The translations under genes were made by a program, and so were the position numbers. Of a stretch of 26,958 nucleotides of DNA, positions 1 to 8,488 are shown one piece after another. Below the pieces are notes generated by a model. The model was not told where the DNA came from. It searched no databases and saw only the letters and a program-made list of their open reading frames with translations. The DNA is from Rhizobium sp. (GTDB lineage Bacteria > Pseudomonadota > Alphaproteobacteria > Rhizobiales > Rhizobiaceae). The stretch covers positions 1 through 26,958 of the forward strand of contig DPXQ01000118.1 in NCBI GenBank assembly GCA_003527225.1. The letters are read 5' to 3'. The first letter of the stretch is position 1. Every line of letters starts with the position of its first letter.

Positions 1-3000
1 AGCGCCTCGCCGAACGCCAGGCCTTCGGCGACCTGCTGATTGACGAAAGCCACCAGCAGGATCGAGTTGCGCACGATGATACCCGCGAGTGCGATGAAGC
101 CGATCATCGAGGTGGCGGTGAACGGTGCACCGAACAACCAGTGACCGCCGAGAATGCCGATGAAGGTGAGCGGAATCGGAGTCAGGATAACGAGCGGCAC
201 CTTGAACGAGCCGAACTGGGCAACGACCAGGATGTAGATCCCGAGCAGAGCGACCATGAAGGCTGCGCCCATGTCGCGGAAGGTCACCCAAGTCACCTCC
301 CATTCGCCATCCCACAGGAGTATCGGCTTGCTCTGGTCAGCAGGCTGGCCGTGCAGTGCGATTTCGGGCTTTTCGAGACCTGTCCAATCCAGCTTGTCGA
401 GCGCCGCCTGAACGGCGAGCATTCCATAAAGAGGCGCCTCGAAATCACCGGCCAGTTCCGCGGTTACCATTTCGGCATAGCGGCCGTTGTGACGGAATAC
501 CGGGAACGAAGCCTGTTCTTCCTCGACTCGAATGACATCGCCAAGCTCGACGACGGAACGCGATCCGGGAAGCAGGTTCGCCGGGATGGGCGTTGCGAGG
601 AACTTCTCGTCGAGAACTTTTGCGCCCTTCGGACGGCTGATCTGGATCGGGATCGGTGCGCGGCCTTCGCCACGGTGGCTGTAGCCGATCGTGGTTGTGC
701 CGTTCAGGATCGAGAGCGTGTCAAATACATCGCTCTCGGCGACCCCAAAGAAATCAAGGTCGTCGGTAGAGATCGTTGCGCGCAGCCGGCGGGAGGGGGC
801 GCCATAACTGTCGTCGACATCGACGATGAAGGGCACTGACTGGAACGCCTCCTTGACCTTGGCCGCGACGGCGCGACGGCTCTCCGCATCCGGACCGTAG
901 ATCTCAGCGAGAAGGGTCGCCATGACCGGCGGGCCGGGTGGCGGTTCTACGACCTTCAGGGAACTGCCGGCCGGAACGATGACCTCCGCAAGGAGGCGAT
1001 GGCGTAGATCGAGCGCGATCTCATGGCTCGAACGGTCACGTTCTCCCTTCGGCAGCAGGTTGATCTGCACATCGCCCATTTCGGGCTTGGCGCGCAGGTA
1101 GGAATGACGGACGAGACCGTTGAAGTTGAACGGTGCCGCGGTCGCTGCATGGGTCTGAACCGAGACGACTTCCGGCGTATCGAGCACCACCTTCGTAACA
1201 GCCTGGGCAACCGCGTCAGTTGCCTCTACGGAGGAACCCTCGGGCAAGTCGATGACGACCTGCAGTTCCGACTTGTTGTCGAACGGCAGCAGCTTGACCG
1301 TTACGTCCTTGGTGTAGAAGAGCGCCAGCGAGCCGAGAGTGGCGGCGCCGACGAGGAGCAGGAAGATCCAGCTCTTCTTCTTCGTGTCCAGGATCGGACG
1401 GGCAACGGCCGCATAGCCCCGACCGAGGATCCCTCCGGATCCGTGGTCGGAATCGTGGTGCAGCTTTGCCTTGCCGGCAATTTTCAGCATGAGCCACGGT
1501 GTAACGAGGACGGCGACGAAGAAGGAGAAGATCATCGCGGCCGATGCGTTGGCCGGAATCGGACTCATATAGGGGCCCATCATCCCGGAAACGAACATCA
1601 TCGGCAGGAGCGCCATGACAACGGTCAAGGTTGCGACAATCGTCGGGTTCCCGACTTCGGCGACGGCCTCGATGGCCGCGTCACGACGATTCTTGTCCGG
1701 CGACATGCCCCAATGGCGGGCAATGTTCTCGATGACAACGATGGCATCGTCGACAAGGATGCCGATGGAGAAGATCAACGCGAACAGCGACACACGGTTC
1801 AGCGTGTATCCCATGAGGTTGGCCGCAAACAGCGTCAGCAGAATCGTTACCGGAATGACGATCGCGACCACGAGCGCCTCGCGCCGACCGATTGCGATCC
1901 AGACGAGCGCGATGATCGACAAGGTGGCGAGGCCCAGGTGGAAGAGGAGCTCGTTTGCCTTTTCGTTCGCCGTGTCGCCATAGTCACGGGTGACTTCGAC
2001 GCTGATCGAATCGGGGATCAGACTGCCCTTCAATTCCTCGACGCGTTGGAGGATCTCTTCCGAAACCAGCACGGCGTTGGCGCCAGCGCGCTTGGCCAGA
2101 GCCAAGGTGACCGCCGGAACCCGCTGGAGTTCGCCGTTTTCGCCGCGGGTGACGGTCGAAGCGCGGGCCTCGCTGGTATCGGTAACGAAGGAGACATCGG
2201 CGACATCGCGGACATAGACCGGGCGATTGTCGCGGGTGGTCAGAAGGAGGTTTCCGATTTCGGTGGGCGTGGACAGGGTTTCGCCCGCGATCACCTCGAT
2301 CTGGTCTCCGGCGTCGCGAACAAGGCCGGTCGAGAAGGAGCGATTTGCCGCCGTCACCTTGCCGGAAAGCTGCTGCAGCGTCATGCCGTAAAGAGCGAGC
2401 TTTTCGGTGTCCGGCGCGATGCGGATTGCTTCGCCCGTCTCGCCGACCAGATAGCTTAAGCCCACATCCTCGATCTTCGCCATCTCGACGCGCAGGTCGC
2501 GGGCAATCCGCGTCAGGTCGTTCGCCGTGATGTCCTGGCCCTTGTCATCTGAAGGCGTAAGGGTCAGCGATACAATCGCCACGTCGTCGATCGTGCGCCC
2601 GACGACAATGGGTTCCGGGATGCCGACGGGGATGCTGGCCATATTGGCTCGAATCTTGTCGTGGACGCGAAGGACTGCCGCGTCGCCGGACGTACCAACC
2701 ACAAACCGGGCCGTGACCATGACTTGGTCATCGGATGTCTGGGAATAGACATGCTCGACGTCGTTGATGGCCTTGACGATGGTTTCCAGCGGCTCGGTGA
2801 CGAGCTTGACCGCATCCTCGGCCTTGAGGCCATCGGCGCGAACAATGATGTCTACCATCGGCACGGAGATCTGCGGCTCCTCCTCGCGGGGGAGCGTCAT
2901 CAATGCCACAAGGCCGAGTGCGAAGGACGCGAGCAGGAAAAGGGGTGTGAGGGGCGACGTTATGAAAGCTTTCGTCAGCCCTCCGGCAATGCCCAAGTTC

Positions 3001-3011
3001 TGAATTTTCAT
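1..3011 (-). CDS. RND efflux transporter permease subunit, C-terminus beyond the left edge
   Basis: Inner-membrane proton-driven pump subunit that would work with the adaptor encoded just upstream and an outer-membrane channel not seen here. The reading frame is open from the ATG at 3011 to the window edge, about 1003 codons, so some tens of C-terminal residues are missing compared with the usual 1030-1090. It begins MKIQNLGIAGGLTKAF and reaches the first membrane helix near residue 20. The TM4 proton-relay motif GILVDDAIVVIENI is present, with the aspartate pair at residues 421-422, and the late motif GFIALAGIIVRNSILLV lies close to the edge. The ATG overlaps the adaptor stop codon as ATGA, which indicates translational coupling. 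The sequence looks closer to the acriflavine/HAE-like group than to metal-type CzcA pumps, but the substrate cannot be read from it. Confidence 0.93.
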   Translation of the reverse strand, partial: MKIQNLGIAGGLTKAFITSPLTPLFLLASFALGLVALMTLPREEEPQISVPMVDIIVRADGLKAEDAVKLVTEPLETIVKAINDVEHVYSQTSDDQVMVTARFVVGTSGDAAVLRVHDKIRANMASIPVGIPEPIVVGRTIDDVAIVSLTLTPSDDKGQDITANDLTRIARDLRVEMAKIEDVGLSYLVGETGEAIRIAPDTEKLALYGMTLQQLSGKVTAANRSFSTGLVRDAGDQIEVIAGETLSTPTEIGNLLLTTRDNRPVYVRDVADVSFVTDTSEARASTVTRGENGELQRVPAVTLALAKRAGANAVLVSEEILQRVEELKGSLIPDSISVEVTRDYGDTANEKANELLFHLGLATLSIIALVWIAIGRREALVVAIVIPVTILLTLFAANLMGYTLNRVSLFALIFSIGILVDDAIVVIENIARHWGMSPDKNRRDAAIEAVAEVGNPTIVATLTVVMALLPMMFVSGMMGPYMSPIPANASAAMIFSFFVAVLVTPWLMLKIAGKAKLHHDSDHGSGGILGRGYAAVARPILDTKKKSWIFLLLVGAATLGSLALFYTKDVTVKLLPFDNKSELQVVIDLPEGSSVEATDAVAQAVTKVVLDTPEVVSVQTHAATAAPFNFNGLVRHSYLRAKPEMGDVQINLLPKGERDRSSHEIALDLRHRLLAEVIVPAGSSLKVVEPPPGPPVMATLLAEIYGPDAESRRAVAAKVKEAFQSVPFIVDVDDSYGAPSRRLRATISTDDLDFFGVAESDVFDTLSILNGTTTIGYSHRGEGRAPIPIQISRPKGAKVLDEKFLATPIPANLLPGSRSVVELGDVIRVEEEQASFPVFRHNGRYAEMVTAELAGDFEAPLYGMLAVQAALDKLDWTGLEKPEIALHGQPADQSKPILLWDGEWEVTWVTFRDMGAAFMVALLGIYILVVAQFGSFKVPLVILTPIPLTFIGILGGHWLFGAPFTATSMIGFIALAGIIVRNSILLVAFVNQQVAEGLAFGEA

Positions 3012-3988
3012 GGCAGCACAACCTCGTCGCCTGCATTGATCCCGGTCAGGATTTCGGTCATGGCAACGCCGTCACGCGTGACGGGCTTGGCGGTGACAAC
3101 AGCGCGTTCGATGGTGGTGTCGCCGCTCTTCACGGTCACGTAGTCGACGCCGTAGCGGCTGGTCAGGGCGCTTTGCGGGACGAACAAGGCTTCGCGTTCG
3201 CCGACCGGCAGGCGGACAAGCAGACGTTTGTTGACAAAGGTAGTGGGAAGGTCGTCGACCTCGACATCGGCAATCACGCGGCCGCTGTCGATCTCGGGAT
3301 AGATTTTCGCCAGGCGTCCGGTGCTGTTCTTGCCGTTGCCGCTATCGATTTCGATCGTGGCGTTTTCCTTGAGCAGATCGGCATGGCGTTCGGGGATTGC
3401 CAGCCGCAGAAAGAAACCGCCGCCTCCAATGGTCGCGACAGGTTCGCCGGCCATTATCACGGCATTGCGGGTGACGGGTACGCTCAAGACCTTGCCCGTT
3501 GCAGGCGCCAGGACGGAGCCCTCCTTGCCCTGTTGAACAACAACGGATCGCTGCGCTTCCGCTGCCGCGATCTGGTTGCGGACCACATCCACCTGGGTGC
3601 GAAGGGCATCCAGGCGCTGGGCGGTGGTCACACCGCGCTTGATCAGTTCCTCGCCGCGGGCAAGTTCGGACTGGGCGTTTTCCATGGAAGCCTTGAGGCC
3701 CGAAAGTTGTGCATCGATTGCAGCGATCTGGAAATCGATCTTGTCGTCCTTCACCGTCGCGATGATGTCGCCTGTGGTGACGCTATCGCCCTCTGTTACC
3801 TTCAACTCGATTAGTGTACCGCCGATCCGCGCGCGCGCAGGTACGCTGTCGCGCGCCTCGACGCGGCCGTAGACGGCTTTCCACTCCGGCACGGTTTCCG
3901 GTTCGATCCGCAGGGTTTCAGCGACTGCAGAGGCAGCCGACAAAGTGAGGGTCAACGCGACCATACGCGTGAGCGGCAAGCGATACAT
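3008..3988 (-). CDS. HlyD/AcrA-type periplasmic adaptor (membrane fusion protein)
   Basis: Adaptor that bridges the RND permease to an outer-membrane channel. It has 326 residues from the ATG at 3988, preceded by AAGGAAG at normal spacing; an upstream in-frame start at 4042 would lie inside the preceding gene and lacks this site. An export signal is visible (MYRLPLTRMVALTLTLSAASAVA, probable cleavage after AVA at residue 23). The lipoyl-like halves follow (around GGTLIELKVTEGDSVTTGDIIATV and GSVLAPATGKVLSVPV). Between them is an alpha-hairpin rich in A, Q and L (about residues 75-140). Beta-barrel and membrane-proximal parts come after. There is no lipobox cysteine, so it is probably soluble or signal-anchored rather than a lipoprotein. 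Its stop overlaps the permease start by 4 nt. Confidence 0.93.
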   Translation of the reverse strand: MYRLPLTRMVALTLTLSAASAVAETLRIEPETVPEWKAVYGRVEARDSVPARARIGGTLIELKVTEGDSVTTGDIIATVKDDKIDFQIAAIDAQLSGLKASMENAQSELARGEELIKRGVTTAQRLDALRTQVDVVRNQIAAAEAQRSVVVQQGKEGSVLAPATGKVLSVPVTRNAVIMAGEPVATIGGGGFFLRLAIPERHADLLKENATIEIDSGNGKNSTGRLAKIYPEIDSGRVIADVEVDDLPTTFVNKRLLVRLPVGEREALFVPQSALTSRYGVDYVTVKSGDTTIERAVVTAKPVTRDGVAMTEILTGINAGDEVVLP

Positions 3989-4013
3989 CGTTTCTTCCTT
4001 ATTCGAGACCTGC

Positions 4014-4214
4014 TTAGAAGGCGGTTCCGGGACGGAATCCAAGCTTCTTGAAGATCATTGCGGCCGGGCAGAAACCGGTAAACGCGGATTGTAGCATATT
4101 GGCGCCGATAAACACGGTAAACCAGACGAACAGAGGGTGGACATAGACGGTCAGGACAACCGACAGAAGAACCATTACGCCGGCAAAGGCGAGTACCATA
4201 CGATCGAGAGACAT
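4014..4214 (-). CDS. DUF2892 family small inner-membrane protein
   Basis: A 66-residue protein starting MSLDRMVLAFAGVMVLLSVV, with two hydrophobic segments (about 5-27 and 30-50) and the FTGFCPAAMIFKKLG ending typical of DUF2892 (YgaP membrane-domain-like) proteins. The start at 4214 is chosen because AGGAGG lies 6 nt upstream; the extension to 4229 would place this site inside the gene. It is the first gene of the operon, 25 nt ahead of the adaptor. In the wider family such domains occur next to rhodanese or persulfide-handling proteins, often under ArsR/BigR-type repressors. Whether this copy links the pump to sulfur or thiol stress is inference. The conserved Cys in FCPA is the only evident reactive residue. 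Confidence 0.82.
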   Translation of the reverse strand: MSLDRMVLAFAGVMVLLSVVLTVYVHPLFVWFTVFIGANMLQSAFTGFCPAAMIFKKLGFRPGTAF

Positions 4215-4249
4215 GGGAAACCTCCTCAAGGTTAGTTATCTACATATAT

Positions 4250-4279
4250 TCGTATATACGATGGTTATCTCGCGTGCAA
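4250..4279 (-). promoter_or_regulatory. Promoter and palindromic operator of the DUF2892-adaptor-RND operon
   Basis: On the minus strand TTGCAC (4279-4274), a 17-bp spacer and TATACG (4256-4251) form a plausible sigma-70-type promoter about 36 nt ahead of the DUF2892 start codon. The -10 lies inside a perfect 12-bp palindrome, TCGTATATACGA (4250-4261). That position suits a repressor that blocks RNA polymerase. No regulator gene is encoded in the window on this side. Confidence 0.5.
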
Positions 4280-4423
4280 GACATATTTTGCATCCGCGAA
4301 CATCGCAAAAGGGGCGATTACTCCGCCTTCCGATCGTCCTATCCGTGCCATCTTCATGCGACCAGTGCGTTTCGCGGAGAAACAAAATGTGAGCGCTTCG
4401 ACCTGTGATCCAGGTTGTGGATT

Positions 4424-4443
4424 CAATCGATTTAAATAGATTG
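4424..4443. promoter_or_regulatory. Near-perfect 20-bp palindrome upstream of the MFS gene
   Basis: CAATCGATTTAAATAGATTG reads the same on both strands except for one mismatched pair. It ends 25 nt before the MFS start codon, overlapping where core promoter or 5' leader would be expected. It is a candidate operator; I cannot name the regulator family. Confidence 0.4.
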
Positions 4444-4468
4444 CGCCTGTCCATACTGGAGAGGAAAC

Positions 4469-5668
4469 ATGGTCGAAACAAATCATGATGCAGCGGTCGT
4501 AGCGAAGGGAGTCCCGTTCTTCACAGGTACCCGTGTGGCGGTATCGTTGCTGTTCTTCCTCAATGGCCTGATGATGGGTTCCTGGGCGCCGAAGATCCCC
4601 GTCTTCGCAGCCGCACTCGACCTCTCCGAAGAGGGTCTGGGGATCATGCTTTTTGTCTTCGGTATCGGTTCACTCATCCTGATGCCGATTGCCGGAATGC
4701 AGATCGCCCGCTTCGGTTCGAGCCGTGTCGTTCAGGTTGCGGCAATCCTGTTCATTCCAACGATCCTCGGCGTTTCGTTCGTGAATTCGCTATGGGCGGG
4801 GGCCGTGGCCATTTTCCTTTTCGGCGGCCTCGGCGGCGCCATGGACGTGGCAATGAATGCCAATGCAGTGGAGGTAGAGCGGTCGATGCGCCGTTCGATC
4901 ATGTCATCCTGCCACGCTTTCTGGAGTCTCGGGGGCCTTGTCGGGTCTGCGGCGGGCGGCTATGTCATCGCGAATATTGGCAATATCTGGCACTCCGTCG
5001 TCATATCTGCAGCCGGCCTTGTGCTGCTTTTGAGCGCGCGGCCTTTCATTCTTGTCGATCGGCCGCATCCCGAAGAGCGGCGTCCAAAGGCGCGTCTACC
5101 TCTCACGCCCCTTCCCTGGTTGATCGGACTGATCGCCTTGTCCTCGATGATCCCGGAAGGTGCGATCCTCGATTGGGGTGCGCTTTATCTGCGCAGCGAA
5201 CTCGGTGCTTCCATCTCCTTTTCAGGCTTCGCCTTCGCCGCCTTCTCGCTCACCATGGCGGCGATGCGATTCGCTGGCGACCTGGTTCGCGACCGGCTGG
5301 GCGCAGTCACGACCTTGCGCCTGTGTACGCTCGCTTCCTTCCTGGGGCTGGTTATCGCCGGTCTGGCGCCGAACGTGACAATTGTGCTGATCGGCTTCGG
5401 CATTGCCGGGATCGGCATTTCCAACATGGTGCCGATCGCCTTTTCGGCGGGTGGCAATATACCCGGCCTTGCGCCCGGGATCGGCCTTTCGGTCGTTACC
5501 ACGCTCGGCTATTCGGGGATCCTGTTTGCCCCGTCGGTGATCGGTTTTATCGCCAAGTATACGTCGCTCTCGGCCGTCTTCACTTCGGTATCGCTCCTGA
5601 ATCTGATTGTTCTGGCGCTTTCCGGACTCGCCCGGCATGCCGATCGTGCCAGCGAGGCGCGGAGCTAG
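4469..5668 (+). CDS. MFS transporter, YbjJ-like
   Basis: A 399-residue integral membrane protein with about twelve hydrophobic segments. The N-terminal FFLNGLMMGSWAPKIP and the DVAMNANAVEVERSMRRSIMSSCHAFWSLGG stretch (given here in part as a family signature) resemble E. coli YbjJ, a major facilitator protein of similar length and uncertain substrate. The start at 4469 is supported by GGAGAGGA just upstream (4458-4465). A near-perfect palindrome lies between the likely promoter and the start. The gene is convergent with the molybdenum hydroxylase large subunit, with only 3 nt between the two stop codons and no hairpin terminator, so the transcripts must overlap. Substrate unknown; a functional link with the neighbouring oxidoreductase is possible but unproven. 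Confidence 0.88.
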   Translation: MVETNHDAAVVAKGVPFFTGTRVAVSLLFFLNGLMMGSWAPKIPVFAAALDLSEEGLGIMLFVFGIGSLILMPIAGMQIARFGSSRVVQVAAILFIPTILGVSFVNSLWAGAVAIFLFGGLGGAMDVAMNANAVEVERSMRRSIMSSCHAFWSLGGLVGSAAGGYVIANIGNIWHSVVISAAGLVLLLSARPFILVDRPHPEERRPKARLPLTPLPWLIGLIALSSMIPEGAILDWGALYLRSELGASISFSGFAFAAFSLTMAAMRFAGDLVRDRLGAVTTLRLCTLASFLGLVIAGLAPNVTIVLIGFGIAGIGISNMVPIAFSAGGNIPGLAPGIGLSVVTTLGYSGILFAPSVIGFIAKYTSLSAVFTSVSLLNLIVLALSGLARHADRASEARS

Positions 5669-5671
5669 GCG

Positions 5672-7948
5672 TCAGGCGAAGTCGATCTCCTTGGAGAACG
5701 GCAACGCCCGCAGCCGTTTGCCGGTGAGGGAAAAGATGGCATTGCCGAGCGCAGGCATGGACGGTGGCGTCCCTGGTTCACCGGCGCCGCCCATACGGTG
5801 GGCATTCTCCAGCAGTTCGACTTCGATCACCGGACACTGGTTCATGCGCAGGGCATCGTAATCGTGGAAATTCGACTGCTCGACAGCGCCATCCGCGAAA
5901 GTGATTTCCTGACCGACTGCGGCAGAAAGGCCGTAGATGATGCCCGACATCATCTGCGCCTTGAAGTTTTCCGGATCGAGCACGATGCCCGGATCGGCAG
6001 CGCACCACACCTTCTCGATACGGATCGCCCCATTGGCTTCGGATACCTCGACGATCTGCGCGACCCAGGTTCCGAAGGAGAGGGCGAAAGCGAGTCCACG
6101 GGCGCGTCCGGGCTCCGGTCGCGTCGACCAAGCGGCCATGGCTGCCACCTTCTCGATTACCCCGAGGGCTATCGGATAGTCCTTCATCAGCGCACGCCGC
6201 AAGTTGAGCGGATCCTTGCCCCCGGCATGGGCGATTTCGTCGATGAAGCTCTCGTGCATGAAAGTGTTGTAGGAATAGCCGACTGAGCGCCAGAAGCCGA
6301 CGGGCACGACAATCGGCGCCTTGCGGCCGTCGACGCGGTAGTTCTCGATGCCGTAGGGCTGGTTGTAGGCGCCGTCGATCAGGGCATTGTCGGGACCGCC
6401 CATCGGCACGCCCGGGAAATAGCGTCCGACGGCGCTGGCGACGACCGAGGGCGAAGCGATCGAGCCGGTCAGCGCGCGAGGCAGGCCATCGTCGCCAAGC
6501 ACAGCCTTGTAACGACCCTTGGCCACCGGACGATAGGGCCCGTGGGTCATGTCTTCCTCGCGCGTCCAGGTCACTTTTATGGGACGGCCGTCCGCCTCGC
6601 GGGCAAGGCGGATGGCGTAGTCGGAAAAGTCGGGCTCGATGCGCCGGCCGAAGCCGCCGCCAAGGAAGGTCGTGTGGATCTTGATGTTTTCCGCAGGTAG
6701 GCCGGTGATCCGGGTGCCGACCACCTGGATCAGCGTCGGTCCCTGGTTCGGCGCCCAGACTTCCAGCAGACCGTCCTTCAGTTGTGCCGTGGCGTTCATC
6801 GGCTCCATCGTCGCATGCGACAGGTAGGGCGCGTCGTATTGCACCTCGATCACTTTGTCGCGCGGGGCGTCGGCAAAGATCCTGTCCGGATCGCCGATGG
6901 TGCGTAGGGTGAAGAAGTCGGAACCGTCCAGCGCCTTGGAGAGCACCGCGTCGATCTCCGTGGAACTTGCCGGGGCAGGCCCCTGCTCCCATTCGACGGA
7001 GACGGTTTCGGCCGCCTTGAAGGCGCGCCAGGTATTGTCGGCGATCACGCCGATGCCCTGGCCGTAAGGGCTGTCGATCGCCACGACTTTCTTGACGCCA
7101 GGCATGGAAAGGGCCGCCGCAGCGTCGAAGGATTTCATTTTGCCGCCCGGGCTGGGGTTCATCCGCACCGTGCCGTAGAGCATGTCGGGTAGGCTGACGT
7201 CGACGCCGAAGATCGGCGCACCGGTCACCTTCGCGCGCATGTCCTTGCGCGGCTGCGATTTGCCTAGGATCTTCCATTCCTTGCGGTCACGCAGGACCAT
7301 GCCCGAGGGCGGCTCGATCACCGCCGCGTCGAGCGCCAACTCGCCATAGGAAAGACTGCGTCCGGAGGCCGGGTCGGTGACGATGCCGTCCGAGCTCTTG
7401 AGCGCCGAGGCGGCGACGCCGAGCTTGCGGGCGGCAGCTTCCTTGAGGGCCTCGCGCGCGGCGGCACCGGCGTAGCGCATCTTCTCGAAGCCATCGGCCA
7501 TCGAGGTCGAACCGCCGGTGAACTGTAGGGCGACGAATTTCGCCACAACTTTCATCGCGGCGCGCAAGCTTTCGGCCACCATGCCTTCGTCGAATTGCGG
7601 CACCGGCGCGCCTTCGCTCAAGGCAGCAGAATTGTAATAGGCGGGGGAAGGAGGGCCGTGCTCGATCGACACTTGGTCAAGGCGGACATCGAGTTCCTCG
7701 CAGACGAGGGCGGCCAGCGTCGTGTAGCTGCCCTGGCCCATTTCGGCGCGCGGCGCGATGACGGTGATCTTCCCGTCGGAGCCGATCTTCACATAGGGAT
7801 TGAAGGTGGCTTCCCCCTCGACAAGTCCGTCTTCGAGCGGATTGGAAAAAGGTCTGCTGTAGCGATAGTATCCGAAGGCGACGCCGCCGGCGATGGCAAC
7901 GGCTCCGAACAGAAAGGTGCGGCGGGCGATCTTTCCGCTTGTCGACAT
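5672..7948 (-). CDS. Molybdenum hydroxylase large (molybdopterin-binding) subunit, IorB type
   Basis: Catalytic subunit of a xanthine-dehydrogenase-family oxidoreductase that hydroxylates an aldehyde or N-heterocycle using water. It has 758 residues from the ATG at 7948, which is preceded by GGGGG and begins directly after the small-subunit gene; the longer frame to 8128 runs inside that gene. A twin-arginine leader is visible (IARRTFLFGAVAIAGG), suggesting Tat export or membrane anchoring as in other IorB-like proteins. The C-terminal GGAGEPGTPP motif carries the expected catalytic glutamate (residue 724). Cofactor-loop motifs such as GGGFGRR and GFWRSVGYSYNTF are present. Architecture and partner match isoquinoline 1-oxidoreductase or membrane aldehyde dehydrogenases; the substrate cannot be assigned. 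No FAD subunit, cytochrome c subunit or XdhC-type maturation factor is encoded nearby. Confidence 0.92.
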   Translation of the reverse strand: MSTSGKIARRTFLFGAVAIAGGVAFGYYRYSRPFSNPLEDGLVEGEATFNPYVKIGSDGKITVIAPRAEMGQGSYTTLAALVCEELDVRLDQVSIEHGPPSPAYYNSAALSEGAPVPQFDEGMVAESLRAAMKVVAKFVALQFTGGSTSMADGFEKMRYAGAAAREALKEAAARKLGVAASALKSSDGIVTDPASGRSLSYGELALDAAVIEPPSGMVLRDRKEWKILGKSQPRKDMRAKVTGAPIFGVDVSLPDMLYGTVRMNPSPGGKMKSFDAAAALSMPGVKKVVAIDSPYGQGIGVIADNTWRAFKAAETVSVEWEQGPAPASSTEIDAVLSKALDGSDFFTLRTIGDPDRIFADAPRDKVIEVQYDAPYLSHATMEPMNATAQLKDGLLEVWAPNQGPTLIQVVGTRITGLPAENIKIHTTFLGGGFGRRIEPDFSDYAIRLAREADGRPIKVTWTREEDMTHGPYRPVAKGRYKAVLGDDGLPRALTGSIASPSVVASAVGRYFPGVPMGGPDNALIDGAYNQPYGIENYRVDGRKAPIVVPVGFWRSVGYSYNTFMHESFIDEIAHAGGKDPLNLRRALMKDYPIALGVIEKVAAMAAWSTRPEPGRARGLAFALSFGTWVAQIVEVSEANGAIRIEKVWCAADPGIVLDPENFKAQMMSGIIYGLSAAVGQEITFADGAVEQSNFHDYDALRMNQCPVIEVELLENAHRMGGAGEPGTPPSMPALGNAIFSLTGKRLRALPFSKEIDFA

Positions 7949-7950
7949 GA

Positions 7951-8409
7951 TCACGCCCCCGCCATTTCGCCTGCGGCGCGCTTGATCGCGGCGCGAATGC
8001 GCGGATAGGTGCCGCAGCGACAGAGATTGCCGGCCATGGCCTCGTCGATGTCGGCGTCGCTCGGCTGCGGATTGGTCTCGAGCAGGGCGACGGCGTTCAT
8101 GATTTGCCCGGCCTGGCAATAGCCGCACTGGGCGACCTGTTCGTCCATCCAGGCCTGCTGCACAGGATGGAGCGTATCACCGTTCGCCAGCCCGTCGATC
8201 GTGCGGACTTCCGAGGTGACGTCGGCAGCGGGAATCTGGCAGGAGCGTACCGCCTGGCCATCGATGATAACAGTGCAGGCGCCGCAAAGCCCGACGCCGC
8301 AGCCGAATTTTGGCCCCTTGATGTCGAGGATGTCGCGCAATGCCCAGAGCAGGGGCATGTCAGGTTCCGCTTCGAAGCTATACACTTTTCCGTTGGCGGT
8401 CAGGTTCAC
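7951..8409 (-). CDS. Molybdenum hydroxylase small [2Fe-2S] subunit, IorA type
   Basis: Electron-transfer subunit with two [2Fe-2S] clusters. The plant-type ferredoxin motif CGVGLCGAC with a later Cys gives C37, C42, C45 and C57. The helical C-terminal domain supplies CGYC at 95-98 and CRC at 130-132. The GTG start at 8409 is chosen because AGGAGG sits 8 nt upstream; a TTG at 8427 would start ahead of that site. The resulting 152 residues equal the usual IorA length. It is the first gene of the pair, with 2 nt between its stop and the large-subunit ATG, so the two are one transcript. Expression is probably controlled by the divergent TetR regulator. Confidence 0.93.
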   Translation of the reverse strand: MNLTANGKVYSFEAEPDMPLLWALRDILDIKGPKFGCGVGLCGACTVIIDGQAVRSCQIPAADVTSEVRTIDGLANGDTLHPVQQAWMDEQVAQCGYCQAGQIMNAVALLETNPQPSDADIDEAMAGNLCRCGTYPRIRAAIKRAAGEMAGA

Positions 8410-8454
8410 TTCGGGCTCCTCCTGCAATAGGCTCGCTGTGCGAAATCAGCGCTA

Positions 8455-8486
8455 TGACAAAATAACGAAATCTGTCACACTGTCAA
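8455..8486 (-). promoter_or_regulatory. iorAB promoter with TGACA/TGTCA repeats shared with the divergent tetR
   Basis: Reading leftwards, TTGACA (8486-8481), a 16-bp spacer and TATTTT (8464-8459) form a promoter 50 nt before the IorA start. The same stretch carries an inverted pair TGACA (8455-8459) / TGTCA (8473-8477) and a further TGTCA (8481-8485) overlapping the -35. It lies between the divergent genes, so a TetR dimer bound here could control both. The assignment is inferred from position and symmetry. Confidence 0.45.
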
Positions 8487-8488
8487 AC

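Noticed and set aside
1023..2459. 478-residue plus-strand open frame
   Set aside because: It lies opposite the RND permease, whose conserved motifs are on the minus strand; its composition (very rich in R, D, G, Q) is that of an antisense reading.
4236..4486. Minus-strand frames of 73-81 residues upstream of the DUF2892 gene
   Set aside because: They span the operon promoter and the MFS start region, show no domain such as an ArsR helix-turn-helix, and lack a ribosome-binding site.
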